From positions 2,666,001-2,730,000 of the forward strand of contig NZ_CP004393.1 of the NCBI RefSeq assembly GCF_000819565.1: a stretch of DNA of 64,000 nt, in the 5' to 3' direction. Below the pieces are notes generated by a model. That model made no database searches. It was given only the letters and a program-made list of their open reading frames with translations, and was not told where the DNA came from. The stretch comes from Celeribacter indicus. Its GTDB lineage: Bacteria > Pseudomonadota > Alphaproteobacteria > Rhodobacterales > Rhodobacteraceae. Below are positions 55,930 through 64,000 of this stretch, piece by piece; position 1 is the first letter of the stretch, and each line of letters begins with the position of its first letter. The position numbers and the translations under genes are program-made.

Positions 55930-57051
55930 TCAACCTCCTGCGGGTTCGAATACCAGATCACGGGTGACGATGATCCTGACCGGGAACCCCGGACGGATGG
56001 TCAGCGTCGGCGCGACCTGCAACTGACGCTGGACGATCTGCTGGCCGGCCTGGTTGATCGTGTCCACCGCTCCATCGCGGATCGCCTGGACCAGGCGGTC
56101 CTCGTCATCGGTGGCGAGGTCCGCACCAATCGCGAGCAGCGTGGACAGACCCGCCGCGCGCATCAGATCCCACCAGTGATAGTCAACGCCATCCTCGAGG
56201 CCGGCATAGCCGCTCGCATCCGCCCCCGGCAGACGTTCGAGAACAATGGATTGACCGCCGGGAAGGATCAGGCGGTTCCAGACCAGCAGCACGCGGCGTT
56301 GGCCGAACGTCACGCCGTCATCGTATTGGCCGATGATGCGGGTTCCTTGTGGGATCAGCAGCAGCGACCCGGTCGGGCTGTCATAGACATTCTCGGTGAC
56401 CTGCGCGGTGATCTGCCCCGGGAGATCGGAGCGAATGCCGGTGATGAGCGCGGCCGGGATCACCGCTCCCGCCTGAAGGATGTTCGGCGAGGCTGGCGGC
56501 TGAATGCGATCCGATGCGACGGTCTGCCGGTCCACCGGACCGTTGAGGAAAGCCGTATGCCGGCTCCCCTCAGGTTGCCCGGAGCCCCCCAGGCCCGGAA
56601 GGTTCACTCCGCCCCCGGCCGTCGTTGCCCTGCCAGACGCCGTCTGAAAGAAGACACCGCTCAGACGCGCGGTTTCCTCCTCTGCCCTGCGGCGCTCCGC
56701 TTCCGGATCGACGGTCGGGCTCGCAATCGGCGGAGGGCTCACGGGCACTCCGCGCTCCTGCGCGTCAAGGATCGGCCGCCCGAGGTCACCGGGCAGCGCA
56801 GGCCCCAGAACCGGTCCAGTATAGTCGGACGGCAGCCCTTCCAGACCATCCGCTGCCGGTCTGTTGTCGATGGAATAAAGTTCTCCACCTCCCGGCCCTG
56901 CCTCACGGGTCTGGAGCGCATAGATCAGCGCACCCCCGATGCCGAACAGGGCGACCGCCCCGACACCGGCCAGAACCTTGCGCGACAACCGGGTCACGCG
57001 CGGAGGATCGGGGCGCAGACGCATCGGAGCTGCGGTATCGGTGTCACTCAT
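55930..57051 (-). CDS. trbI: Conjugal transfer protein TrbI (VirB10-like)
   Basis: 373 residues: a cytoplasmic N-terminus, one membrane segment (about 25-45), a Pro-rich linker and a C-terminal VirB10 beta-barrel domain (about 190-365; LLLIPQGTRIIGQYDDGVTF, GGQSIVLERLPGADASGYAGL). It spans the envelope and couples inner- and outer-membrane parts of the secretion system. It overlaps trbG by 4 bp. Confidence 0.92.
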   Translation of the reverse strand: MSDTDTAAPMRLRPDPPRVTRLSRKVLAGVGAVALFGIGGALIYALQTREAGPGGGELYSIDNRPAADGLEGLPSDYTGPVLGPALPGDLGRPILDAQERGVPVSPPPIASPTVDPEAERRRAEEETARLSGVFFQTASGRATTAGGGVNLPGLGGSGQPEGSRHTAFLNGPVDRQTVASDRIQPPASPNILQAGAVIPAALITGIRSDLPGQITAQVTENVYDSPTGSLLLIPQGTRIIGQYDDGVTFGQRRVLLVWNRLILPGGQSIVLERLPGADASGYAGLEDGVDYHWWDLMRAAGLSTLLAIGADLATDDEDRLVQAIRDGAVDTINQAGQQIVQRQLQVAPTLTIRPGFPVRIIVTRDLVFEPAGG

Positions 57052-58076
57052 GACGCCCCTCCCCTTCGCGCATCCCCTTCCGTTCGCGCATCCGCCTCGC
57101 GCTCCTCCATGCGCACGATCCGGACCACCTGCTGGCGGTCTCCTGCGCCCAGCCGGAGCTCCGCCGCACCGAAGAGGCGATCCACGATCAGCACGTTCCG
57201 GTGAATGCGGCTGTTCACGATCTGCGGTTCTCCATCGGCACCGAGCACGAAGAGCGGCGGCATTTCGCCCTGGGCGATGCCAGCCGGGAAGACGACATAA
57301 ACACGACGGCCATCGTCGAAGACCGAGACAGGACGCCAGGGCGGGCTTTCGCCCTGGATCTGCAAGCCGTAGCGATGTATGCGGGCAGAGGGCGCCGGAA
57401 TGGCCGGCGCGGTTGCCACAGCCTGTCGCCCACCACGGGGCGCTGCCGGATAGGCCCAGGCGACGGAGGGCATGTAGAGCGACTCGCGGGCACGCAGCTC
57501 GATCGTATACACCCGCCTGTCAGTGCTGATCACCAGATTGGTCGAGATGTCGTCCCGCGTCGGTTTGACGAGGATGTGGACGCGGGCGTTGGATCCGGAC
57601 CCGCTCTCCGTGTCGCCGATGATCCAGCGCGTGGTATCTCCCGCGGCGATCGGGCCTGCGCCGGTCAGACGCTCGCCCGGCTCGAGTGCGATGTTGGTGA
57701 TCTGACCCGGCGCGGCATAGACCTGATAGAGGGCGCCTTCCGACCAGGGATAAATCTGGATCGCATTGTAATAGCCCTCGCGGCGCGGTTCGACCCGGGC
57801 GGCGGCATTGGCGTTTTCGACACGACCGGTTGGTGTGCCCGCCGCCGCTCCGCCATGCGCCACTGTCCAGACCGGCGGCGTGTGCAGGGGCCGAGGACGT
57901 TCCTCGGCAGCCGAGGCGGGCGGAGTGGGCAGCGGCGGCACGGACTCGTCGTAGCTGAATTCCGGCACCGGGTTGCTGGCGCACCCCGCCAGCACGGACG
58001 CGGACAGCAGCAAGGCCACCAAGGTGGGCTTATTGACACCCGGAGACCTGGTTGCATGAAGATGCTGTTCAGTCAT
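57048..58076 (-). CDS. trbG: Conjugal transfer protein TrbG (VirB9-like)
   Basis: 342 residues with a lipoprotein-like signal (ASVLAGCAS near residue 32), a Pro-rich linker and the VirB9/TrbG beta domains (about 115-335; YQVYAAPGQITNIALEPGE, TRWIIGDTESGS, VYVVFPAGIAQGEMPPLFV). It forms part of the outer-membrane pore with TrbI. Lipidation would take over the anchoring role usually given to VirB7. It overlaps trbF by 4 bp. Confidence 0.92.
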   Translation of the reverse strand: MTEQHLHATRSPGVNKPTLVALLLSASVLAGCASNPVPEFSYDESVPPLPTPPASAAEERPRPLHTPPVWTVAHGGAAAGTPTGRVENANAAARVEPRREGYYNAIQIYPWSEGALYQVYAAPGQITNIALEPGERLTGAGPIAAGDTTRWIIGDTESGSGSNARVHILVKPTRDDISTNLVISTDRRVYTIELRARESLYMPSVAWAYPAAPRGGRQAVATAPAIPAPSARIHRYGLQIQGESPPWRPVSVFDDGRRVYVVFPAGIAQGEMPPLFVLGADGEPQIVNSRIHRNVLIVDRLFGAAELRLGAGDRQQVVRIVRMEEREADARTEGDARRGGAS

Positions 58077-58762
58077 TGGCTCATCTCCCGCGACCAGGAG
58101 ATCGCATTGACGTAGATACCGAGGGGATTGGCGCGCAGGCGCTCGGCGCTGCGCGGCGTCTGGATCACGACGGTCAGGATCGCGGTCCAGCGCTCGGTCG
58201 TGGAAAGCTGACCGTTCTCGTAGTGGCGCTCGGTCCAGGCGACGCGGAACGATCCCGGTGAGGCCCGGATGACGGAGGACACCTCGACAGCGATCTGTTG
58301 GCGACCGACGCGGGTGAACGGGTCATTGGCGCGAGCAAAGTCGTTCAGAGCCGCCGCGCCACGGTCCGTAGTGAACTCATAGGCGCGCAGCCAGTTTTGC
58401 CGCACGATGATCGGGTCAGCGGGGATGGAACGAACCTGTTCGATGAAACGGCCAAGATGGAAGGCGATCTGCGGATCGGTGGGCTCGTAGTCGGCGGAGG
58501 CCGGAGCGACAGCCTGGGCCTCGCCGAGCGCGTCGACCTGAACAACCCAGGGCACAACCGTGCCGCGTGCGGATTGCCACACCAGGGCGCCAGAAAATCC
58601 CGCCGCGAGGATCAGACTGCCGAAGGCCATGTAGCGCCAGTTGCGGGCCTGAACACGGGCGGTGCCGATACGCTCATCCCAGACCTGCGCGGCCTTCTGG
58701 TAAGGCGTCTCTGGCTGCGGAGTCTTGCCATAATGGGTGGCGGAGCGCCTGAAGAGGTTCAT
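58073..58762 (-). CDS. trbF: Conjugal transfer protein TrbF (VirB8-like)
   Basis: 229 residues: N-terminal cytoplasmic part, one membrane segment (about 42-60) and a periplasmic NTF2-like VirB8 domain (about 75-225; FIEQVRSIPADPIIVRQNWL, VAWTERHYENGQLSTTERW). It nucleates the inner-membrane assembly. Start overlaps the trbL stop by 4 bp. Confidence 0.92.
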   Translation of the reverse strand: MNLFRRSATHYGKTPQPETPYQKAAQVWDERIGTARVQARNWRYMAFGSLILAAGFSGALVWQSARGTVVPWVVQVDALGEAQAVAPASADYEPTDPQIAFHLGRFIEQVRSIPADPIIVRQNWLRAYEFTTDRGAAALNDFARANDPFTRVGRQQIAVEVSSVIRASPGSFRVAWTERHYENGQLSTTERWTAILTVVIQTPRSAERLRANPLGIYVNAISWSREMSQ

Positions 58763-60111
58763 GAGTGATCCCTTTCGGAGAGATTGACGGAGGAGCCCGA
58801 GCCGTGGCTGTCGCCCGACCGGATGGCATGGGCGGCAGCGCGGACGCCATGGCTCACGGCCTGGTTATGGCGCATGCGCTTTGCCCAGGCTGGCGGGCCA
58901 TCGGAGGCGGACGGGCCGGAGCTGCCAGGCTCGGGCGCCGTGCCGCCGAGCGTGCCCATCGAGGTGGTTCCGCCCGTCGCCGCAACACCGCCCTTGACGC
59001 CCTCGGCGTAGCTGGACTGGATCCCGCCCGCCGCGCGAGAGGACGCCCTCTTGAGCGGTGATGCCGCGGCAGCGGCCCCGGCGCGCGCCACACCAGCCAT
59101 CCCACCGGAGAGACCACCTCCGCCCATCGAGCCGAGCGTGTAGGCGCTCGAGGCAGCGCCCGCCGCGGTGGCGCCGCCGCGTGCGATGGCGGCACCTCCG
59201 GAGAGCGTGGACACGGACCCGCGCGCCGCGAGCATGGTCGCGCCTCCGGCGCCGATCGCAGCACCACCAACGGCAAGGCCGGTGCCTATGGCCGCCCCCG
59301 CGCTGAGTTGGGGCCCGCCGGACACCAGACCCGAGGCGATGCCGGGGCCGAAGATTCCGAGGCCCAGCAGAGACAGGGCGGCCAGAACAATTGCCATAGC
59401 GTCATCGATGGTCGGCGTCACGCCACCGAAACCCGCGGTGAACTGGCCGAAGAGCGTCGATCCGATGCCGATGATCACGGCGAGGACCAGGACCTTGATG
59501 CCGGAAGAGATGACGTTGCCCAGCACGCGCTCGGCCATGAAAGCGGTCTTGCCGAAGAGGCCGAAGGGGATCAGCACGAAGCCCGCGAGGGTCGTGAGCT
59601 TGAACTCGATCAGGGTGACGAAGAGCTGCACGGCGAGGATGAAGAAGGCGAGGATCACCAGCGCCCAGGCGAAGAACAGGCAGAGAATCTGGACGAGGTT
59701 CTCGAAGACCGCGACCCAGCCCATCAGATCGGAGATGCTTTCGAGCAGCGGTCGTCCGGCCTCGAGTCCGGTCTGGGCGACGCGGCCGGGGCGCAGAAGA
59801 TCGGCGGCGGAAAACCCGGTGCCCGAGGCCATCAGACCAAGGCCCGCGAAGCTCTCGAAGACGATGCGGGCGAGGTTGTTCCAGTTGGAGATGATATAGG
59901 CGAAGACCCCGACAAAGAGCGTCTTCTTCACCAGCCGGGCGATGATGTCGTCATCGGCGCCCCAGGCCCAGAACAAGGCCGCCAGCGTCACGTCGATCAC
60001 GATCAGCGTGGTGGCGATGAAGGCCACCTCAGCCCCGAGCAGCCCAAACCCGCTGTCGATATAGCTGGTGAAGATGCCTAGGAAGTTGTCGATGACGCCG
60101 GTTCCACCCAT
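58759..60111 (-). CDS. trbL: Conjugal transfer protein TrbL (VirB6-like)
   Basis: 450 residues. Six or so membrane segments (about 30-265; VAFIATTLIVIDVTLAALFW, ALVILAFFILAVQLFVTLI) form the TrbL/VirB6 channel component, then a 180-residue Gly/Ala/Ser-rich tail and a hydrophilic end. The tail is low complexity and differs among elements. Its start is 3 bp past the trbK-alt stop. Confidence 0.9.
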   Translation of the reverse strand: MGGTGVIDNFLGIFTSYIDSGFGLLGAEVAFIATTLIVIDVTLAALFWAWGADDDIIARLVKKTLFVGVFAYIISNWNNLARIVFESFAGLGLMASGTGFSAADLLRPGRVAQTGLEAGRPLLESISDLMGWVAVFENLVQILCLFFAWALVILAFFILAVQLFVTLIEFKLTTLAGFVLIPFGLFGKTAFMAERVLGNVISSGIKVLVLAVIIGIGSTLFGQFTAGFGGVTPTIDDAMAIVLAALSLLGLGIFGPGIASGLVSGGPQLSAGAAIGTGLAVGGAAIGAGGATMLAARGSVSTLSGGAAIARGGATAAGAASSAYTLGSMGGGGLSGGMAGVARAGAAAAASPLKRASSRAAGGIQSSYAEGVKGGVAATGGTTSMGTLGGTAPEPGSSGPSASDGPPAWAKRMRHNQAVSHGVRAAAHAIRSGDSHGSGSSVNLSERDHS

Positions 60112-60114
60112 GGC

Positions 60115-60402
60115 TCACTGATCTCCCGGACGCTGCGGCGCTTCGGGAGCAGGCGTCCGGCCGAGGAACCGGTCACGGCTCTCGGCCCAGGCGGCGAGGC
60201 AATCGGCATCGCTGGAAGCGGCCTCGCCAAGCTGCTGGCACCGGCGCAGCGTCGCGCGGAGAGGATCGGCAGACGGCTGGAGCGCGGGCGCGGTGCTGAC
60301 CGGCGCTGGCCCCTCCTCCCGCGTGACCTCGATCACCGTGGCGGTGATCGCGATCGCCACGAACACGATGGCCGCGATCCGGGCCAGCACCTTCCCCTCC
60401 AT
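60115..60402 (-). CDS. Putative entry-exclusion protein TrbK-alt
   Basis: 95 residues: one N-terminal membrane segment (about 6-24, ARIAAIVFVAIAITATVIEV), then a periplasmic region with two cysteines (RRCQQLG, DADCLAAW). The position between trbJ and trbL and the CRxxxx...C pattern fit the alternative TrbK family, which blocks entry of a second copy of the same element. No lipobox is seen, unlike classical TrbK. Confidence 0.7.
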   Translation of the reverse strand: MEGKVLARIAAIVFVAIAITATVIEVTREEGPAPVSTAPALQPSADPLRATLRRCQQLGEAASSDADCLAAWAESRDRFLGRTPAPEAPQRPGDQ

Positions 60403-60419
60403 CGTCTCCCCTCCCGGCC

Positions 60420-61202
60420 TCAGTTGAACATCTGCGCGTTGCCGGGTTGATAGCCCGCGCCCGGCGTCAGGAAGCGCTCGCGCTGGATGCGGCCCTGTTC
60501 GGCAGCGGTGGTGCGCTCGGCCTCGGACAGCGCGTTGGCGCGGCCGTTTGCCGAAATCACCGCGATCAGATCCGAGAGCTGCTGCGATTGCAGTGCGAGG
60601 AGCTGGTTGCCCGCCTGCGTGGCCTGCAGAGCACCGACCGCATTCTGGCTCTGCCCCACAAGCGCGGACATCTCTGCGCGGTTGGCATCGATATTGCCGA
60701 CGACACCTGCCTGCACGCGCATGGCATCCTGGAGGCCGCCGACGGTATTCTCCCAACGGGACCGGGCCTCGGCGATCAGTTGCTGGTCGGTCGCCGTCAG
60801 GGAAAGGTTGCCATAGTCCTGCTGGAACATCTGGTCGATGCTCTGCACATCGAAGGCGATGTTCTGCGCCTGGGCCAGGAGTTGTTGCGTGCGGCTGACG
60901 TTCTGCTGGATCTGCTGGAGCGCGGAATACGGCAGGTTGGCGAGATTGCGCGCCTGATTGATCAGCATCTGCGCTTCGTTCTGGAGCTGTGCGATCTGGT
61001 TGTTGATCTGCTCCAGAGCGCGCGCCGCGGTCAGGAGGTTTTCGGCGTGGTTGGTCGGGTCATAGACGATGAACGGACCGCCGCCGATGCCAAAGAGCGC
61101 ATGGGCGGGCGGTGCTGCGATGGGCGACATGGCCATGGGCATCGCCAGCGCGAGGGCGAGCAGCGACGGGCCGGCGAACCGGGGTGTGATTTTGCGGGTC
61201 AT
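60420..61202 (-). CDS. trbJ: Conjugal transfer protein TrbJ (VirB5-like)
   Basis: 260 residues with a signal peptide (cleavage near PPAHALFG, about residue 35) and a long helical coiled-coil region (about 50-230; ALEQINNQIAQLQNEAQMLI, LQQIQQNVSRTQQLLAQAQ). TrbJ is a minor pilus-tip or periplasmic component. It overlaps trbE by 4 bp. Confidence 0.9.
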   Translation of the reverse strand: MTRKITPRFAGPSLLALALAMPMAMSPIAAPPAHALFGIGGGPFIVYDPTNHAENLLTAARALEQINNQIAQLQNEAQMLINQARNLANLPYSALQQIQQNVSRTQQLLAQAQNIAFDVQSIDQMFQQDYGNLSLTATDQQLIAEARSRWENTVGGLQDAMRVQAGVVGNIDANRAEMSALVGQSQNAVGALQATQAGNQLLALQSQQLSDLIAVISANGRANALSEAERTTAAEQGRIQRERFLTPGAGYQPGNAQMFN

Positions 61203-63709
61203 GATGTGATCTCCTCTTCTTTCAGGGCAGGTTCGGTGTCCTCAACGACGCCGGAGGCCGGAGATGCGCCCTCTGCGTCGATGGCGAGATTGGTGAGGTC
61301 GGGGATCAGATCGGCGGCCCAATCCAGGCCATGCGCCTTCAGCCAGGCGGCGAGGAAGCCGTCTCGGCCGTGCTCAGCGCAGATCTCGGCGATCAGCGCC
61401 TGATCCGATTTGGCGGAAGCCGCGCAGAGCGCGAGCCCAACGTCGCTGAGACCCAGCTCGAACAGCCGGTTGCCGCGCCGCGACTGGCAGTAGTAGTCGC
61501 GCTTGGGCGTAGCACGTGCGAGGATCTCGATCTGCCGGTCATTGAGGCCGAAGCGGCGATAGATGGCCGTGATCTGGGGCTCGATGGCCCGCTCGTTCGG
61601 CAGCAGGAGCCGCGTCGGGCAACTTTCGATGATCGCAGGCGCGATGGCGCTGCCGTCGATGTCGCTGAGGCTCTGCGTCGCGAAGATCACCGAAGCATTC
61701 TTCTTCCTCAGCGTCTTCAGCCATTCGCGGAGCTGCTCCGCGAAGGCATCGTCATCGAGTGCGAGCCAGCCCTCGTCGATGATGAGCAGCGTGGGGCGTC
61801 CATCGAGCCGATCACCGATCCGGTGGAACAGGTATGAGAGGACCGCGGGCGCCGCACCGGTTCCCACCAACCCCTCAATCTCGAAGGCCTGCACATCCGC
61901 CGACCCCAGCTGTTCGGTCTCGGCATCGAGCAGCCGGCCATAGGGTCCACCGACGCAATAGGCACGCAGCGCCTGCTTCAGATCGTTGGACTGCATCAGG
62001 ACCGCGAGGCCGGTCATGGTCCGCTCGCCCACAGGGGCCGAGGCCAGCGAGGTCAGTGCCGTCCAGATATGTTCCTTCACATCCGGAGTGATCTGGATGT
62101 TCTCGCGCGTCAGGATGGCGACGATCCAGTCAGCCGCCCAGGCACGCTCCGACGTCTCGTGAATGCGGGCCAGCGGCTGTAGCGAGACGGAGTTCTCGTC
62201 CGCGTCGGTCAGCTCTCCGCCGAGGTCATGCCAGTCGCCGCCCATGGCGAGCGAGGCGGCACGGATCGAACCGCCGAAGTCGAAGGCGAAGACCTGGCTG
62301 CGCGGATACCGCCGAAACTGAAGCGCCATCAGTGCCAGCAGCACGGACTTGCCCGCCCCAGTCGGGCCCACGACGAGGGTGTGACCAACATCGCCGACAT
62401 GAAGAGAAAACCGGAACGGGGTAGAGCCTTCGGTCCTGGCGTAGAGCAATGGAGAGTCGCCGAAATGCTCATCCTTTTCCGGCCCCGCCCAGACCGCCGA
62501 AAGCGGAATCATATGGGCAAGATTCAATGTGCTGATCGGTGGCTGGCGGACATTGGCATAGGCATGTCCGGGCAGACTTCCGAGCCAGGCATCGACCGCA
62601 TTGACCGTCTCGACCATGACGCTGAAATCGCGGGACTGGACGATCTTCTCGACCAGCCGCAGCTTCTCGTCGGCGCGGCGGACGTCCTCGTCCCAGACCG
62701 TGATCGTGGCCGTGACATAGGCCATGCCAGCCACATCCGCGCCGAGTTCCTGCAGGGCCATGTCCGCATCAGCGGCCTTGTTCGCGGCATCTGTATCGAC
62801 CAGCGCGGATTGCTCGTTGGTCATCACCTCCTTGAGGATCGCGGCGATGCTCTTACGCTTGGCAAACCACTGACGACGTATCCGGGTCAGCAGCTTGGTT
62901 GCATCCAGCTTGTCTATGAGGATGGCCCGGGTCGACCAGCGATAGGGAAAGGCCACCCGGTTCAGCTCGTCGAGCAGGCCCGGGGTCGTGGCGCCGGGAA
63001 AGCCGGTAATCGTCAGAACGCGGAGGTGATGATCACCCAGACGCGGCTCCAGCCCACCGGCCAGCGGCTGGTCGGGTAAGAGCGCGTCGAGATAGACGGG
63101 CACCTCGGGCACGCGCACGCGATGCCGGTTGGTCGAGATCGTCGAATGCAGGTAGGTGAGCGTAGCGGCGTCATCGAGCCAGTGGCAGTCCGGCATGAAG
63201 CCGTCGAGCAGCGCCAGCACGCGATCGGTACGGTCGATGAAACCGCGCACCTGTTCCCAGGGGTTCACACCTGAGGTTTCGCGGCCCTCATAGAGCCAGG
63301 ATTCTGAACGTGCTGCATCCTCGGCGGGCGGGAGCCAGAGGAGGGTCAGGAAATAGCTGGATACGAAGTGGCTCCCCTCGTCCTCGAAATCGGCCTTGCG
63401 CTCGGCATCGACCAGCGCGGAAGCCGCATCCGGGAAGGTGCTCAGCGGATAGGTCGAGGCCTCGGAGCGCTGTGCTTCCACGAAGATCGCCCACCCGGAC
63501 CCGAGGCGGCGGAAGGCGTTGTTCAGCCGTCCTGCCACCGCGACCAGTTCGGCCGCGACGGCACTGTCGAGATCGGGACCCCGAAATTTCGCCGTCCTCT
63601 GAAACGAGCCGTCCTTGTTGAGGACCACGCCCTCCCCGACCAGCGCCACCCAGGGCAGGTAGTCGGCAAGACGCGACGCGGTGCGGCGGTATTCTGCGAG
63701 TTTCATCAT
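61199..63709 (-). CDS. trbE: Conjugal transfer ATPase TrbE (VirB4-like)
   Basis: 836 residues. The N-terminal VirB4 (CagE/TrbE) domain is followed by a RecA-like ATPase with Walker A GPTGAGKS (about 450) and Walker B LLIIDEGWLALDDD. TrbE powers pilus assembly and substrate export at the inner membrane. A second ATG (63706) follows the first directly and either may be used. Full length and intact motifs argue that the secretion system is functional. Confidence 0.94.
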   Translation of the reverse strand: MMKLAEYRRTASRLADYLPWVALVGEGVVLNKDGSFQRTAKFRGPDLDSAVAAELVAVAGRLNNAFRRLGSGWAIFVEAQRSEASTYPLSTFPDAASALVDAERKADFEDEGSHFVSSYFLTLLWLPPAEDAARSESWLYEGRETSGVNPWEQVRGFIDRTDRVLALLDGFMPDCHWLDDAATLTYLHSTISTNRHRVRVPEVPVYLDALLPDQPLAGGLEPRLGDHHLRVLTITGFPGATTPGLLDELNRVAFPYRWSTRAILIDKLDATKLLTRIRRQWFAKRKSIAAILKEVMTNEQSALVDTDAANKAADADMALQELGADVAGMAYVTATITVWDEDVRRADEKLRLVEKIVQSRDFSVMVETVNAVDAWLGSLPGHAYANVRQPPISTLNLAHMIPLSAVWAGPEKDEHFGDSPLLYARTEGSTPFRFSLHVGDVGHTLVVGPTGAGKSVLLALMALQFRRYPRSQVFAFDFGGSIRAASLAMGGDWHDLGGELTDADENSVSLQPLARIHETSERAWAADWIVAILTRENIQITPDVKEHIWTALTSLASAPVGERTMTGLAVLMQSNDLKQALRAYCVGGPYGRLLDAETEQLGSADVQAFEIEGLVGTGAAPAVLSYLFHRIGDRLDGRPTLLIIDEGWLALDDDAFAEQLREWLKTLRKKNASVIFATQSLSDIDGSAIAPAIIESCPTRLLLPNERAIEPQITAIYRRFGLNDRQIEILARATPKRDYYCQSRRGNRLFELGLSDVGLALCAASAKSDQALIAEICAEHGRDGFLAAWLKAHGLDWAADLIPDLTNLAIDAEGASPASGVVEDTEPALKEEEITS

Positions 63710-63715
63710 GGGAGT

Positions 63716-63997
63716 TCACACCGAGAGATGACCGGGAATGCGCAAATGGCGGCGGGCGACCTCGACGAAGAGCGGATCGCGCCTGGCCGCCCAGACAGCA
63801 GCGATGTGGCCGACGGCCCAGATCAGGATCCCTACAAGCCAGAGCTGAAGCCCGAGGCCGACCGCACCGGCGAGCGTGCCATTCAGAATGGCAACCGAGC
63901 GCGGTGCGCCGCCGAGCAGGATCGGCTCGGTCAGCGCACGGTGAACCGGCACGCTGAACCCCGGCACCGCGTCGAGGGCCTCAAAACTCACCGCCAT
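63716..63997 (-). CDS. trbD: Conjugal transfer protein TrbD (VirB3-like)
   Basis: 93 residues with a membrane hairpin (about 38-68; AGAVGLGLQLWLVGILIWAV) and the VirB3 N-terminus (VPVHRALTEPILLGGAPR). It anchors TrbE to the membrane. The start codon sits in a TGATG, so the upstream trbC gene probably ends at 63997-63999 just beyond, and the operon continues off the right edge. Confidence 0.88.
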   Translation of the reverse strand: MAVSFEALDAVPGFSVPVHRALTEPILLGGAPRSVAILNGTLAGAVGLGLQLWLVGILIWAVGHIAAVWAARRDPLFVEVARRHLRIPGHLSV

Positions 63998-64000
63998 CAG

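Overview
The window reads as a piece of a high-GC alphaproteobacterial chromosome of the Rhodobacterales (Rhodobacteraceae/Roseobacter-like) with an integrated conjugative element in its right part. The lineage is inferred from the gene neighbourhoods (yceD-rpmF-plsX-fabH-ihfA-MerR; argS-SPOR-nagZ-scpA-scpB; der-bamB-yfgM), a two-domain long Dcd, ornithine-lipid acyltransferase OlsB and GC-rich codon use. No rRNA, CRISPR array or insertion sequence was seen; there is one tRNA (Pro-GGG).

Positions 1-37600 are ordinary chromosome: the start of prfA, agmatinase, an outer-membrane barrel, an ABC-F ATPase, a small heat-shock protein, olsB, msrB, bamE, the yceD-rpmF-plsX-fabH lipid/ribosome cluster, ihfA and its MerR neighbour, tRNA-Pro, dcd, the scpB-scpA-nagZ-SPOR-argS block, a cation/proton antiporter, dgt, erpA, a flavoprotein, xthA, der, bamB, yfgM, an HPP/CBS membrane protein, a two-gene RND efflux system, yjdM and dusA.

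At dusA the character changes. A tyrosine recombinase gene starts 119 bp from the dusA start codon, the intervening DNA carries four GGACCAAAT motifs, and the first dusA codons are AT-rich. From there to the right edge the window looks like an integrative and conjugative element (ICE) inserted at the 5' end of dusA, a known integration target. Its cargo (39229-54549) is a stress/proteostasis block: four small Hsp20 chaperones, a ClpK/ClpG-type disaggregase with an N-terminal Cys motif, FtsH, an HtpX-like M48 protease, a KefB-type antiporter lacking the usual regulatory domain, an SPW membrane protein, two NDUFS4-like proteins, an RNA polymerase omega-like protein, a GT4 glycosyltransferase and a glycogen-debranching-type enzyme. 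The set strongly resembles, without copying, the transmissible locus of stress tolerance / heat-resistance islands of gamma- and betaproteobacteria.

The cargo shows its own regulation: candidate heat-shock promoters with the form CTTGAA-N16-CCAA, and a ROSE-like RNA thermometer in front of one hsp20. To the right, a LysR regulator faces a trb conjugation operon read leftwards (trbD, E, J, K-alt, L, F, G, I, DUF2274) with almost all junctions overlapping by 1-4 bases. The operon continues off the right edge, so the relaxase, the coupling protein and the far attachment site are not visible.
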